From IMG/VR virus record IMGVR_UViG_3300042465_000444, positions 1 to 30,530 of that record: DNA of 30,530 bases, one strand, 5' to 3'. Below are positions 21,547-28,577 of the stretch, one piece after another (positions within the stretch are counted from its first letter, which is position 1; the number at the start of each line of letters is the position of its first letter). This DNA is from a virus. Position numbers and translations under genes: made by a program. The notes beneath the pieces were generated by a model. The model searched no databases and was not told the origin of the DNA. It saw nothing but the letters and a program-made list of their open reading frames with translations.

Positions 21547-22003
21547 TTTACCCACCATGCCAGGCCTGACCTGGGTCCCATTCCAGCCTGGCCACGTAGC
21601 AGTGATGAATGTCAAGGCTCAAAACTTTCAAACCATCAGCAGAGCCATGGACGTGATGACCATGCTAGAAAACCAAGCACGGTATGGCCACGCTATCACA
21701 GCGATATTGCATGGCAGACCAGTTGCCTGCTTTGGTGCGGTGTCTATCTGGAAGGGTGTCGAGGAGATGTGGTGCTTTATAGAGGAACGTGGGCGCAAAT
21801 ACCCAAAGACTCTGACAAGAGCAGCCATTGTTTACCGTGATTTCAGAGTGATATCGCAGAATTTACATCGACTACAAATAATCGTAAGATGCGTTGACTT
21901 ACGAGCTGTGCGTTGGGGCAATGCTATTGGATTCGAGATAGAAGGCTTGATGAAAAAGTATGGACCAGACGAGGCAGATTTTTTTATGATGTCAAGGAGC
22001 TAA
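21524..22003 (+). CDS. GNAT acetyltransferase-like phage protein
   Basis: 159 residues from ATG 21524, with other in-frame ATGs at 21533 and 21551; the start is inside the end of terL. Segments GHAITAILHGRPVACFGAVSIWKGVEEMWCFIEE and KTLTRAAIVYRDFRV, followed by RAVRWGNAIGFEIEGLMKKYG, follow the order of a GNAT fold: strand with the substrate loop, acetyl-CoA site region, then the WGNAIGFEIEG motif. Proteins of this kind occur next to the terminase in many podoviruses, and T7 gp13, an internal virion protein, has a similar pattern. Whether it modifies a host target or is structural is open. Confidence 0.72.
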   Translation: MILMSLPDLPTMPGLTWVPFQPGHVAVMNVKAQNFQTISRAMDVMTMLENQARYGHAITAILHGRPVACFGAVSIWKGVEEMWCFIEERGRKYPKTLTRAAIVYRDFRVISQNLHRLQIIVRCVDLRAVRWGNAIGFEIEGLMKKYGPDEADFFMMSRS

Positions 22004-22005
22004 AC

Positions 22006-22245
22006 ATGGGTGGAATATTTGGTGGTGGTGGTGGTGGATCTTCAGCAGCAGCAGAAGAGCAGATCCGAGTTCAAAAAGAACAGATCCAAAAGCAAGACGA
22101 GCAGCTTGCTACACAAGAAACTAACCTAGCTAAGAAGACCCAAGCTGGCATGGCTGCCAGACGTGGCGGTGGCTTGCGTCAACTGCTTTCGCAAGAGAGA
22201 CAAGACAGCGAGTTGGGCGTTACATCTAAGCTGGGTGGAATGTAA
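22006..22245 (+). CDS. 79-residue Gly-rich, coiled-coil protein
   Basis: AAGGAG lies six bases before ATG 22006; the upstream open frame to 21913 overlaps the acetyltransferase gene and is rejected. The N-terminus is MGGIFGGGGGG followed by a Gln/Glu/Lys-rich helix (EQIRVQKEQIQKQDEQLATQE) and ends with RRGGGLRQLLSQ...LGGM. I have seen similar Gly-rich starts in small virion-associated proteins near portals. Function unknown; a head or neck component is plausible. Confidence 0.7.
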   Translation: MGGIFGGGGGGSSAAAEEQIRVQKEQIQKQDEQLATQETNLAKKTQAGMAARRGGGLRQLLSQERQDSELGVTSKLGGM

Positions 22246-22247
22246 TC

Positions 22248-22409
22248 ATGGCAGACATGAAATCCAAGATGCAAGAAAAAGTGCATAAAGTGATGAAAGA
22301 GTATTCCACTGGAAAGCTCAAATCATCTTCTGGTCAAAAGGTCAAGTCACGCCAACAAGCAATTGCTATTGGCATGAGCGAGGCTAGACAAGCTGTTAAG
22401 AAAAAATAA
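22248..22409 (+). CDS. 53-residue basic protein, DUF6496-like
   Basis: Starts two bases after the previous stop and ends just before the next ATG. The sequence KVHKVMKEYSTGKLKSSSG followed by RQQAIAIGMSEARQA matches the pattern I know as DUF6496 (KVGKVMxEFKxGxLKSSSGxKVxxxxQAIAIALSEA). It is strongly basic and may bind DNA inside the capsid. Too short for default ORF cut-offs. Known in many phages, without assigned function. Confidence 0.85.
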   Translation: MADMKSKMQEKVHKVMKEYSTGKLKSSSGQKVKSRQQAIAIGMSEARQAVKKK

Positions 22410-23003
22410 ATGGCAGTGATTTACGTTACCAGAGAATCTGAAAATCAGAGCGCACAGTTTGTCGCTCTGACTCATAGGAACAATGCTGGACTACAAATAA
22501 TTTCTGGTGCTGATGCGCCAGTAATTAATGTAGATGTAAATCACCAGCGCAACCATGATGGCCGTGCGTACTTTGCGTACAAGATTGCACCAGACTCTGC
22601 GCCACTTGCAGCTGACGCCAGCATTAATATTGTTTTAGCGTCACCGTCTGGTGTATATCCACACATTACTGTTTACGGTATGTGTTTGGGCGATGCAGAG
22701 TTGTATATCTATGAAGGAGCGTCTACAACTGGTGGCACAGCGTTTACGCCAATTAACAGAAACCGTAACTACGCTATAAGCAATTCAAGTCAAGTGGCTA
22801 TGGTGATCAATCCAACAGTAACGTCTGTTGGAACAGAGATTGATGTACAACTTATTCCAGGTGGCTCTGGCAAAAAAGCCAGTGGTGGCGCTGCTGGTTC
22901 ATTGGAATATGTCCTAAAGCCATTGACCAACTATCTATTTAGATTAACCAATGTAAACAGCGCTGCACACGCTGCGAGTTTAACTTTAGAGTGGTACGAA
23001 TAA
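22410..23003 (+). CDS. Probable capsid-associated structural protein
   Basis: 197 residues, beta-rich, rich in Asn/Ser/Gly/Val, no Cys cluster except C91. It ends with the sequence TNYLFRLTNVNSAAHAASLTLEWYE, a C-terminal pattern (YL.R.TN.......LEWYE) that I recall from head fibre or head-decoration-like proteins encoded between terminase and portal. Functional assignment is inferred from that and from the structural neighbourhood. Starts immediately after the previous stop; stop overlaps next start by one base. Confidence 0.65.
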   Translation: MAVIYVTRESENQSAQFVALTHRNNAGLQIISGADAPVINVDVNHQRNHDGRAYFAYKIAPDSAPLAADASINIVLASPSGVYPHITVYGMCLGDAELYIYEGASTTGGTAFTPINRNRNYAISNSSQVAMVINPTVTSVGTEIDVQLIPGGSGKKASGGAAGSLEYVLKPLTNYLFRLTNVNSAAHAASLTLEWYE

Positions 23004-23473
23004 TGGCAACCAACATGATCAATGAGGCCGAGAAAGAAATGGAAGGCGAGGGCGAGTACCAATGCCCCCTGGCCACCAGAGACATCAAGACCAATCTCAA
23101 AAACAGAAACTGGGCATTTGAGAATGTCGGCTATGGGCCAGCTAATCCAGATGATGCAAAGAACAATGTAATATTTTGGATCCGCAAAACCGTGATCTGG
23201 AACACAAATATTGATGAGGCCATGGGTATGCGATGCGGTAACTGCGCTGCGTTTATTCAGACCACCCAAATGCTTGACTGCATTAAGGCAGGCATCGAGG
23301 CCAAGAATCCTGCAGAGGAATCTGGCTATGACGAGGACGTAATTGAAACCGCAGGCCTTGGCTTTTGCGAACTATTCCACTTTAAATGCGCCAGCGCAAG
23401 AACGTGTGATGCGTGGTTGTCTGGCGGTCCTATCACCGATGAAGAGGAGGAAGAATCTGATGAATATGAATAA
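23003..23473 (+). CDS. Cys-rich acidic protein, possible metal or Fe-S binding
   Basis: 156 residues; ATG 23003 overlaps the previous stop by one base (the longer open frame from 22991 is not needed). Seven Cys are present; six are clustered as C78-x2-C81, C93, C122, C129 and C135, in contexts MRCGNCAAF, LDCIK, GFCEL, FKCAS and RTCDAW. This spacing suggests a metal-binding fold, and I have seen similar proteins compared to high-potential iron-sulphur proteins; that is tentative. The C-terminus is very acidic (TDEEEEESDEYE). Located among virion-assembly genes. Function unknown. Confidence 0.7.
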   Translation: MATNMINEAEKEMEGEGEYQCPLATRDIKTNLKNRNWAFENVGYGPANPDDAKNNVIFWIRKTVIWNTNIDEAMGMRCGNCAAFIQTTQMLDCIKAGIEAKNPAEESGYDEDVIETAGLGFCELFHFKCASARTCDAWLSGGPITDEEEEESDEYE

Positions 23474-23624
23474 AAAAATTTGGAATCAAGCTCGGCCAAA
23501 AAACTTAGGTGAGCCAAAGAAGTTGTCACCAGCCGATAAGAAGTCAGCGCAAGCCAGTGCCAAAGCAGCTGGCCGTCCATATCCCAATCTGGTTGACAAC
23601 ATGAATGCAGCCAAAAAGAAATGA
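23460..23624 (+). CDS. 54-residue basic protein, conserved in phages
   Basis: An AGGAGG site lies nine bases before ATG 23460 inside the end of the previous gene; a second ATG lies at 23466. The product KKIWNQARPKNLGEPKKL then AKAAGRPYPNLVDNM matches a common small phage protein (W..ARPK.LG.P..L...AKA.GRPYPNLVDNM) of unknown function. Strongly basic. It ends four bases inside the start of the next gene (ATGA). The extended open frame starting at 23343 is only a shadow of the upstream gene. Confidence 0.8.
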   Translation: MNMNKKIWNQARPKNLGEPKKLSPADKKSAQASAKAAGRPYPNLVDNMNAAKKK

Positions 23625-23947
23625 GTAAGTACAAAGATCCAAAGGGGGGTTTGACTGAAGCAGGCAGGCGCAAGTTCGAGCGCTCTGGCGAGAGTAAAAA
23701 CCTACAAGCTGGCGTCAAGGCATCTAACCCAACAGGGCAAGACGCTAGACGCAAGGGATCTTTTTTAACTCGGTTCTTTACCAACCCCAGCGGTCCACTG
23801 GTGGACAAGAAGGGTGAGCCAACCAGGCTGGCGCTGTCTGCCAATGCATGGGGTGAGCCAGTACCAAAGACAGCTGATGCAGCTGCTCGATTAGCAGCCA
23901 AAGGCAGGGCGATTCTAAAAAGATACCAAGCAAGCAAGAAAGATTAA
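23621..23947 (+). CDS. DUF6321-like small basic protein
   Basis: 108 residues, starting in an ATGA overlap. Contains YKDPKGGLTEAGRRKFER, then RRKGSFLTRFFTNPSGPLVD, then GEPTRLALSANAWGEPVPKT and AAKGRAILKRY. This is the conserved core I know as DUF6321, typical of podoviruses and usually near the portal. The basic, conserved sequence suggests nucleic-acid contact or a virion role, but no activity has been assigned to my knowledge. One base separates it from the portal gene. Confidence 0.85.
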   Translation: MSKYKDPKGGLTEAGRRKFERSGESKNLQAGVKASNPTGQDARRKGSFLTRFFTNPSGPLVDKKGEPTRLALSANAWGEPVPKTADAAARLAAKGRAILKRYQASKKD

Positions 23948-23948
23948 T

Positions 23949-25508
23949 ATGGCAAAAATGAGCGTTGAGCAAATTCTGCAGCGACACAAAATAGCGCAGA
24001 ACAAAAAGGATGACTTTCGCAGTCTCTATGAAGACGCCATGGAGTTTGCCCTGCCCCAGCGCAATCTCTACGGTGGTGAGTACGAGGGGAAAGTTGGCGG
24101 TAAACGCAAGATGACCAGGGTGTTTGACTCTACGGCCATCAACTCTACCCAGCGCTTTGCTAACCGTCTGCAATCTGGCATCTTCCCGCCACAGCGTAAG
24201 TGGTGCAGGCTTGAGCCTGGCACTGACATACCCATGGATCGCAAGAGCCAAGTGCAGATGATGCTTGATATGTACAGCGACAAGATGTTTAGCGTCCTAA
24301 AGCAGTCTAACTTTGATATTGCTATGGGTGAGTTCTTGCTAGATCTCTCTGTCGGCACAGCTGTCATGCTGATCCAAAAGGGTGACGCTGTTAATCCAAT
24401 TAACTTTATCCCTGTCCCGCAGTATCTGGTTAGCTTTGAAGAGGGCGCCAATGGCCAGGTGGATAACGTCTACCGCAAGATGCGTATCAAAGGCGAGTCC
24501 ATCCAGATGCAGTGGAAAGATGCAGAGATCCCACCAGATCTGCAGCGCCTAATTGCTGATAAGCCCACTGAAGAAGTAGATCTGATTGAGGCCACCGTGC
24601 TTAACCTAGACCGTGGTGACTACGGTTACTACGTGATCCATGAAAAGTCTAAATCTCAGCTGGTTTACCGCAAGCTCAAATCTAGCCCATGGGTGGTGTC
24701 ACGCTACATGAAGGTGGCTGGCGAGATATATGGGCGTGGTCCAGTGCTGACTGCCCTGCCAGACATCAAGACCCTTAACAAGGTCAAAGAGTTGCTACTC
24801 AAGAATGCCAGCCTGGCTATCACTGGTGTCTACACGGCAGCTGATGACGGTGTGCTAAACCCAGCCAACGTGAAGATCACGCCTGGCGCCATCATTCCAG
24901 TGGCCAGAAACGGTGGACCACAGGGTGAGGCGCTTAAACCGCTGCCACGTGCTGGTGACTTCAACGTCTCCCAGCTGGTGATCAATGACTTGGTGCAAGC
25001 AATCAAGCGAACACTGCTCGATGAGAGCTTGCCACCAGACAATATGTCGGCCAGATCTGCCACTGAGGTGGTAGAGCGCATGAAGGAGCTGGCTCAAAAC
25101 CTTGGCTCTGCCTTTGGCCGTTTGATCAATGAGACGATGATCCCACTGGTTACCAAGATCCTAGAAGTCATGGACGCTGATGGCATGATTGTGTTGCCCA
25201 TCCAGGTTAACGGTCTAGAGGTCAAGGTTAGTCCTGTCTCTCCGCTGGCCATGGCTCAGAATATGGACGAGATCAACAACATATTGCAGTTTATGCAGAT
25301 CACTGCTGGCATGGGTCCAGAAGGCCAGATGGCCATCAAGGCTGGCACTGCCATTGATTACATTGCCGACAAGCTCGGTGTGCCTATCCAGGTGCGTACT
25401 ACTGGCGAGGAGCGTAAAGCGATGATGCAGCAGATGGCGCAGGCTGCCATGATGGCACAGCAGCAGCAAGGTGCGTTACCAGCGCCAGCAGGCGAGGCTA
25501 TGGCATGA
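23949..25508 (+). CDS. Portal (head-to-tail connector) protein
   Basis: 519 residues, the usual length for T7-type portals. Family features: an N-terminal helical region (YEDAMEFALPQRNLYGG), TRVFDSTAINSTQRFANRLQSGIFPPQRKW, ANGQVDNVYRKMRI, and later YGRGPVLTALPDIKTLNKVKE and SARSATEVVERM, all shared with Head-tail connector proteins. The C-terminus is Gln/Ala/Pro-rich. Twelve copies would form the ring through which DNA enters and leaves. Upstream gene is one base away; the stop overlaps the next start (ATGA). Confidence 0.96.
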   Translation: MAKMSVEQILQRHKIAQNKKDDFRSLYEDAMEFALPQRNLYGGEYEGKVGGKRKMTRVFDSTAINSTQRFANRLQSGIFPPQRKWCRLEPGTDIPMDRKSQVQMMLDMYSDKMFSVLKQSNFDIAMGEFLLDLSVGTAVMLIQKGDAVNPINFIPVPQYLVSFEEGANGQVDNVYRKMRIKGESIQMQWKDAEIPPDLQRLIADKPTEEVDLIEATVLNLDRGDYGYYVIHEKSKSQLVYRKLKSSPWVVSRYMKVAGEIYGRGPVLTALPDIKTLNKVKELLLKNASLAITGVYTAADDGVLNPANVKITPGAIIPVARNGGPQGEALKPLPRAGDFNVSQLVINDLVQAIKRTLLDESLPPDNMSARSATEVVERMKELAQNLGSAFGRLINETMIPLVTKILEVMDADGMIVLPIQVNGLEVKVSPVSPLAMAQNMDEINNILQFMQITAGMGPEGQMAIKAGTAIDYIADKLGVPIQVRTTGEERKAMMQQMAQAAMMAQQQQGALPAPAGEAMA

Positions 25509-25762
25509 GTGGCTGGGATGACCTAGAGGCAGAGCCTGCTGCCTTTGAGCCTGATCAAGACAGGGTAGATCTGAACCTCCAGGTGGCAAAAACCTTTGCC
25601 AGTGCTGAAGGTCAAAAAGTGTTGGCGTGGCTGCGAGAGTTCTATCTTGAGCAACCGTGCTGGCAACCAGGCTCTGACAGTTCGCTGGGTGTGTTCCGAG
25701 AGGGGCAAAACAGCGTGGTCAGGGATATTGAAAATAGAATCCGAAAGGCTAAACAAAGATGA
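25505..25762 (+). CDS. Bbp19-like protein
   Basis: 85 residues starting in an ATGA overlap with the portal gene and ending in one with the scaffold gene. The region VAKTFASAEGQKVLAWLREF and FREGQNSVVRDIENRIRKA matches the family around Bordetella phage BPP-1 Bbp19 (TFxTxxGxxVLxWLR...F.EGxxxxVRxIxxRI). Its position between portal and scaffold is the same as in that phage type. Molecular function unknown; a head-assembly factor is likely. Confidence 0.82.
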   Translation: MSGWDDLEAEPAAFEPDQDRVDLNLQVAKTFASAEGQKVLAWLREFYLEQPCWQPGSDSSLGVFREGQNSVVRDIENRIRKAKQR

Positions 25763-26523
25763 GTGATGCAAATGACAACCCAGGCCTGCTGGCTGGTGCA
25801 GACGAAAGCACAGACCAGCCGATAACCGAGGGCCAAGAGCAGACAATCAGTCACGTACAAGGTGACCCTACCGAGCAAGACGATACCCCACTGGAGCGCC
25901 CTGACTTCTGGCCAGAGAAATTCTGGAACAAGGACGATCAAGCCCCAGACCTAGAGGGAATCAGCAAGTCTTACGTGGAACTAGAAAAAAAGTTCCGAGC
26001 TGGTGGCCACAAACCCCCAGAGAATGGCGAGTACGACATTGGCAGTCTAGGCCTCAAAGGTGATGACCCAGTGGTCAAAAGCTATGTGGGCTGGGCGCAG
26101 AAGTACGGTATTAGCCAGCAAGCCTTTGAAGACCTGGCACGTGAGGTCACTGGTATTGGCGCTAATAACATAGCAGAAACCCGCCAAAGCATGGCAGACG
26201 AGCTGGAGAAACTTGGACCCAATGCCAAGGCCATCATCAACAACATGGCTGGCTGGGGCAGAGGTATGGTGCAAAAGGGTATCTGGAGCCAGGAAGAGTT
26301 TCAAGAGTTCACCCGCTGGGGTGATACCGCTGCGGGTATTAAAACCCTGCAAAAGCTCAGAGAAACCTACGAGGGTAGAGTACCCACAGACACATTGAAA
26401 CCAGACGCTGCTGGCTCATTGTCAAAAGAAGAGCTGGATGCCATGGTGGCCAACCCAGAGTACAAAACAAACCCAAGCTACCGAGCCAAGGTAGAGAAGT
26501 TGTTTGAGAAGATGTACGGTTAA
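25759..26523 (+). CDS. Scaffold (head assembly) protein
   Basis: 254 residues, very acidic N-terminus rich in Asp/Glu/Gln and Pro, then RPDFWPEKFWN, ISKSYVELEKKFRAGG, PPENGEYDIG and several amphipathic helices, ending with a basic helix (YRAKVEKLFEKMYG). This is the typical pattern of podovirus scaffolds: ELEK near residue 70-75, helical middle, basic C-terminal helix for capsid protein binding. Located right before the major capsid gene. Transcription terminator follows immediately after its stop. Confidence 0.9.
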   Translation: MSDANDNPGLLAGADESTDQPITEGQEQTISHVQGDPTEQDDTPLERPDFWPEKFWNKDDQAPDLEGISKSYVELEKKFRAGGHKPPENGEYDIGSLGLKGDDPVVKSYVGWAQKYGISQQAFEDLAREVTGIGANNIAETRQSMADELEKLGPNAKAIINNMAGWGRGMVQKGIWSQEEFQEFTRWGDTAAGIKTLQKLRETYEGRVPTDTLKPDAAGSLSKEELDAMVANPEYKTNPSYRAKVEKLFEKMYG

Positions 26524-26539
26524 TGGCAAGCAGTTGCCA
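26524..26539 (+). terminator. Upstream hairpin after the scaffold gene
   Basis: TGGCAA-GCAG-TTGCCA, a perfect 6-bp stem with a 4-base loop, directly after the scaffold stop. No T-run follows, so it is not a terminator alone. It may protect the 3' end or add to the terminator just downstream. Confidence 0.5.
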
Positions 26540-26546
26540 ACTTTAT

Positions 26547-26577
26547 AGCCAGGTGTAACAGCCTGGCTTTTTTTTTT
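26547..26577 (+). terminator. Rho-independent terminator before the capsid promoter
   Basis: AGCCAGG-TGTAACAG-CCTGGCT: a 7-bp stem with an 8-base loop, followed by ten consecutive T (26568-26577). A textbook intrinsic terminator separating the packaging and assembly transcript from the capsid transcript, followed at once by a new promoter. Confidence 0.92.
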
Positions 26578-26586
26578 AATTAATAG

Positions 26587-26617
26587 TTGACACAATTCTA
26601 AAAATATGATTTAGAAT
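26587..26617 (+). promoter_or_regulatory. Strong sigma70-type promoter for the major capsid gene
   Basis: TTGACA at 26587-26592 is a perfect -35 box. A TAGAAT -10 box (one mismatch) lies at 26612-26617 with a 19-base spacer; TATGAT at 26605-26610 is closer to consensus but with only 12 bases spacing. The intervening DNA is AT-rich. It lies just after a strong terminator and about 140 bp upstream of the capsid start, fitting high, independent capsid expression by host RNA polymerase. Confidence 0.72.
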
Positions 26618-26628
26618 GTAAGCACTGA

Positions 26629-26739
26629 CAACCGTAAGGCCAGTGACGATAGTAGTCTATCCAGGGGTGCGCTGTAAGGCACAAGTCTTGGCCCAGAGCT
26701 TTCTGGACAACCGTTGGCGATAAACATTTCATCAACCGT
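26629..26739 (+). promoter_or_regulatory. Structured capsid leader with three CAACCGT copies
   Basis: The leader of about 135 bases before the capsid gene holds CAACCGT at 26629-26635, 26708-26714 and 26733-26739, and small hairpins such as CCAGA-GCTT-TCTGG (26693-26706). The repeats might bind a regulator or form alternative pairings that control capsid translation or mRNA stability. The function is inferred; the repeats are seen directly. The ribosome site AGGAG (26745-26749) comes after them, six bases before the ATG. Confidence 0.45.
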
Positions 26740-26755
26740 TTTCTAGGAGAAAACA

Positions 26756-27598
26756 ATGGCAGTTAGTATCTCTAATGCTTTTGTAACCCTGTTCGACACG
26801 GAAGTAAAACAAGCGTATCAAGCTGATGCTGTCTTGCGTAATACTGTTCGTCTACGTACTGGCGTTACTGCAAGCACACACAAGTTCCCAAAGATCGGCT
26901 CTGGCGTTGCACAAGTTCGTGTACCACAGACTGACGTCACTCCACTCAACGTCACCTATTCACAAGCAACTGTCACTTTGACAGACTACATTGCTGCTGA
27001 GTACTCTGACATTTTCAACCAAGCTAAAGTTAACTTTGACGAGCGCCAAGAATTGGTGCAAGTTGTTGCTAAAGCTATTGGCCGTAGATCAGACCAGATG
27101 ATCATTGACGCATTGGCAGCATCAAGCACCAGCTTGACCGTTGCTACTAGCATCGGTGGTGCTGGTACAAACTTGAACATGGCTAAATTGCGTGAAGCTG
27201 CACGTTTGCTAAACACTGCAAACGTACCCGCAGAAGATCGCTACATCTTGATCCATGCATCACAGTTGTCTAGCTTGTTGTCTGAGACATCAGTCACCAG
27301 CTCTGACTTCAACACTGTGAAGGCCTTGGTTCAAGGTGATATCACTACATTTATGGGCTTTAACTTTGTGACTATCGGTGACCGCTCTGAAGGTGGTTTA
27401 ACTGGTGGTGGCTCTGGTTCTACCCGCAAAGTGTATGCCTATCACAAAATGGCAGTCGGCATGGCTGAGAGCATGGCAATTCGTTCTGAAATCAACTACA
27501 TCCCTGAGAAAACCTCTTGGTTAGTTAGCTCGATGTTCAGTGCTGGCGCTGTTGCTATCGATGCTGGTGGTTGCGTTGACATCACTTGTACAGAATAA
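26756..27598 (+). CDS. Major capsid protein
   Basis: 280 residues with a strong AGGAG ribosome site. The beginning VSISNAFVTLFDTEVKQAYQ, then VRLRTGVTASTHKFPKIG, VPQTDVTPLNVTYSQATVTLTDYIAAEYSD and ALVQGDITTFMGFNFVTIG are characteristic of small HK97-fold capsid proteins of podoviruses. It has its own promoter, and codon choice looks more like highly expressed genes. It directly follows the scaffold and precedes a probable decoration protein. The C-terminus ends with two Cys (GGCVDITCTE). Confidence 0.95.
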   Translation: MAVSISNAFVTLFDTEVKQAYQADAVLRNTVRLRTGVTASTHKFPKIGSGVAQVRVPQTDVTPLNVTYSQATVTLTDYIAAEYSDIFNQAKVNFDERQELVQVVAKAIGRRSDQMIIDALAASSTSLTVATSIGGAGTNLNMAKLREAARLLNTANVPAEDRYILIHASQLSSLLSETSVTSSDFNTVKALVQGDITTFMGFNFVTIGDRSEGGLTGGGSGSTRKVYAYHKMAVGMAESMAIRSEINYIPEKTSWLVSSMFSAGAVAIDAGGCVDITCTE

Positions 27599-27609
27599 GG
27601 AGGCACATC

Positions 27610-27891
27610 ATGGCATTTTCCGCAACAGGCTTTAACGCTATCGGTGGTCAGTCTAAATCTGGCAACGCACCAGCTATTTATAGCTATTCATCAGCTGACG
27701 CTCAATCAGTAATTCGTGTCTCTGGCTACTTCAACTCTGTCGCATCAGTGTTGAAAGTCGGTGATATCGTTTTCTGCTACAGCGCTACTGGTGGTACACC
27801 AGTTATGTCTACTGCTTATGTGGTTAGCAACGCCTCTGGCGTGGTTGACATTACTGACGGTGTGACCATAACTGCAACTGATACTGATTAA
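27610..27891 (+). CDS. Probable capsid decoration/stabilising protein
   Basis: 93 residues; a very strong AAGGAGG site (27597-27603) sits six bases before ATG 27610, and the upstream extension to 27586 lies over the capsid gene's end. The product is small, beta-rich and Ser/Gly/Ala/Val-rich: YSYSSADAQSVIRVSGYFNSVASVLKVGDIVF and TAYVVSNASGVVDITDGVTI. Similar small proteins follow the capsid gene in other podoviruses and are thought to cement the shell. It shares the capsid promoter and is followed by a terminator, consistent with abundant production. Confidence 0.75.
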   Translation: MAFSATGFNAIGGQSKSGNAPAIYSYSSADAQSVIRVSGYFNSVASVLKVGDIVFCYSATGGTPVMSTAYVVSNASGVVDITDGVTITATDTD

Positions 27892-27908
27892 TCAGTAGTC
27901 AAGTAAGC

Positions 27909-27943
27909 AGGCCAACTTCTAGTTATCTGGAGGTTGGCCTTTC
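27909..27943 (+). terminator. Terminator after the capsid operon
   Basis: AGGCCAACTTC (27909-27919) pairs with GAGGTTGGCCT (27930-27940), an 11-bp stem with one G-U pair and a 10-base loop. Only a short T-rich tail (TTTC) follows, so it may be partial, letting some transcription run on into the tail genes and so reducing tail relative to capsid expression. Confidence 0.8.
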
Positions 27944-27962
27944 TCACATTTTGGGGTGACCT

Positions 27963-28577
27963 ATGGCTAGTGGTGATACAGATCTAAAAGTATGCTCAGA
28001 CGCCCTGCTAATGCTTGGCGCTAAGTCGATATCTTCATTCAATGAGGGTACTGACGCATCCAATATCTGTGATCGCATTTACCCAGACCTCAAGAAATCT
28101 ACGCTCCAGTCTTATCCCTGGAGCTTTACGTTTAAGAAGGTGCAGCTGGCGCAGACAATCAATACGCCAGTTAACCAGTATCGCTACGAGTACCAGCTGC
28201 CATCAGACCGTCTTGGCACTATTCGTAGGGCTTACAACTCCACACAAGTTGGCGCTAGGACATTTACAGACTGGGTTATCCAGGGCGATAAGCTGCTAAC
28301 CAATGAGTTAGCTGTAGTCATTGACTACCAATATCTGCCGACAGAATCGGAGATGCCTAGCTATTTCATTCAGCTGCTCAAGTACATGATGACCTGGCAC
28401 TTGGCAGACCCAATCACAGATCAGATTAGCAAGACCCAGTACTGGCAAGGTATTGCTACTGGTGGACCAGCTGAGAATAACCGTGGTGGTTACTTTCGCA
28501 CGGCCATGGTCATTGACGGCCAGGGCAATACTACCCAGAGCTTTGAAGACTTTAGCCTAATTGCTGTGAGGAACTAA
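27963..28577 (+). CDS. Tail tubular protein A (T7 gp11-like)
   Basis: 204 residues, normal length. Family pattern: LKVCSDALLMLGAKSISSF, DRIYPDLKKSTLQSYPWSFTFKKVQL, RYEYQLPSDRLGTIRRAY, DYQYLPTESEMPSYFIQLLKYMMTWHLADPIT and KTQYWQGIA. It forms the ring between portal and nozzle in T7-type tails. It starts after the capsid-operon terminator and its stop overlaps the next start by one base. Confidence 0.95.
   Translation: MASGDTDLKVCSDALLMLGAKSISSFNEGTDASNICDRIYPDLKKSTLQSYPWSFTFKKVQLAQTINTPVNQYRYEYQLPSDRLGTIRRAYNSTQVGARTFTDWVIQGDKLLTNELAVVIDYQYLPTESEMPSYFIQLLKYMMTWHLADPITDQISKTQYWQGIATGGPAENNRGGYFRTAMVIDGQGNTTQSFEDFSLIAVRN

Noticed and set aside
21849-21858. GTGATATCGC, a half-match to the 15675-15693 palindrome
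   Set aside because: Only one arm matches and it is inside a coding region; chance occurrence is likely.
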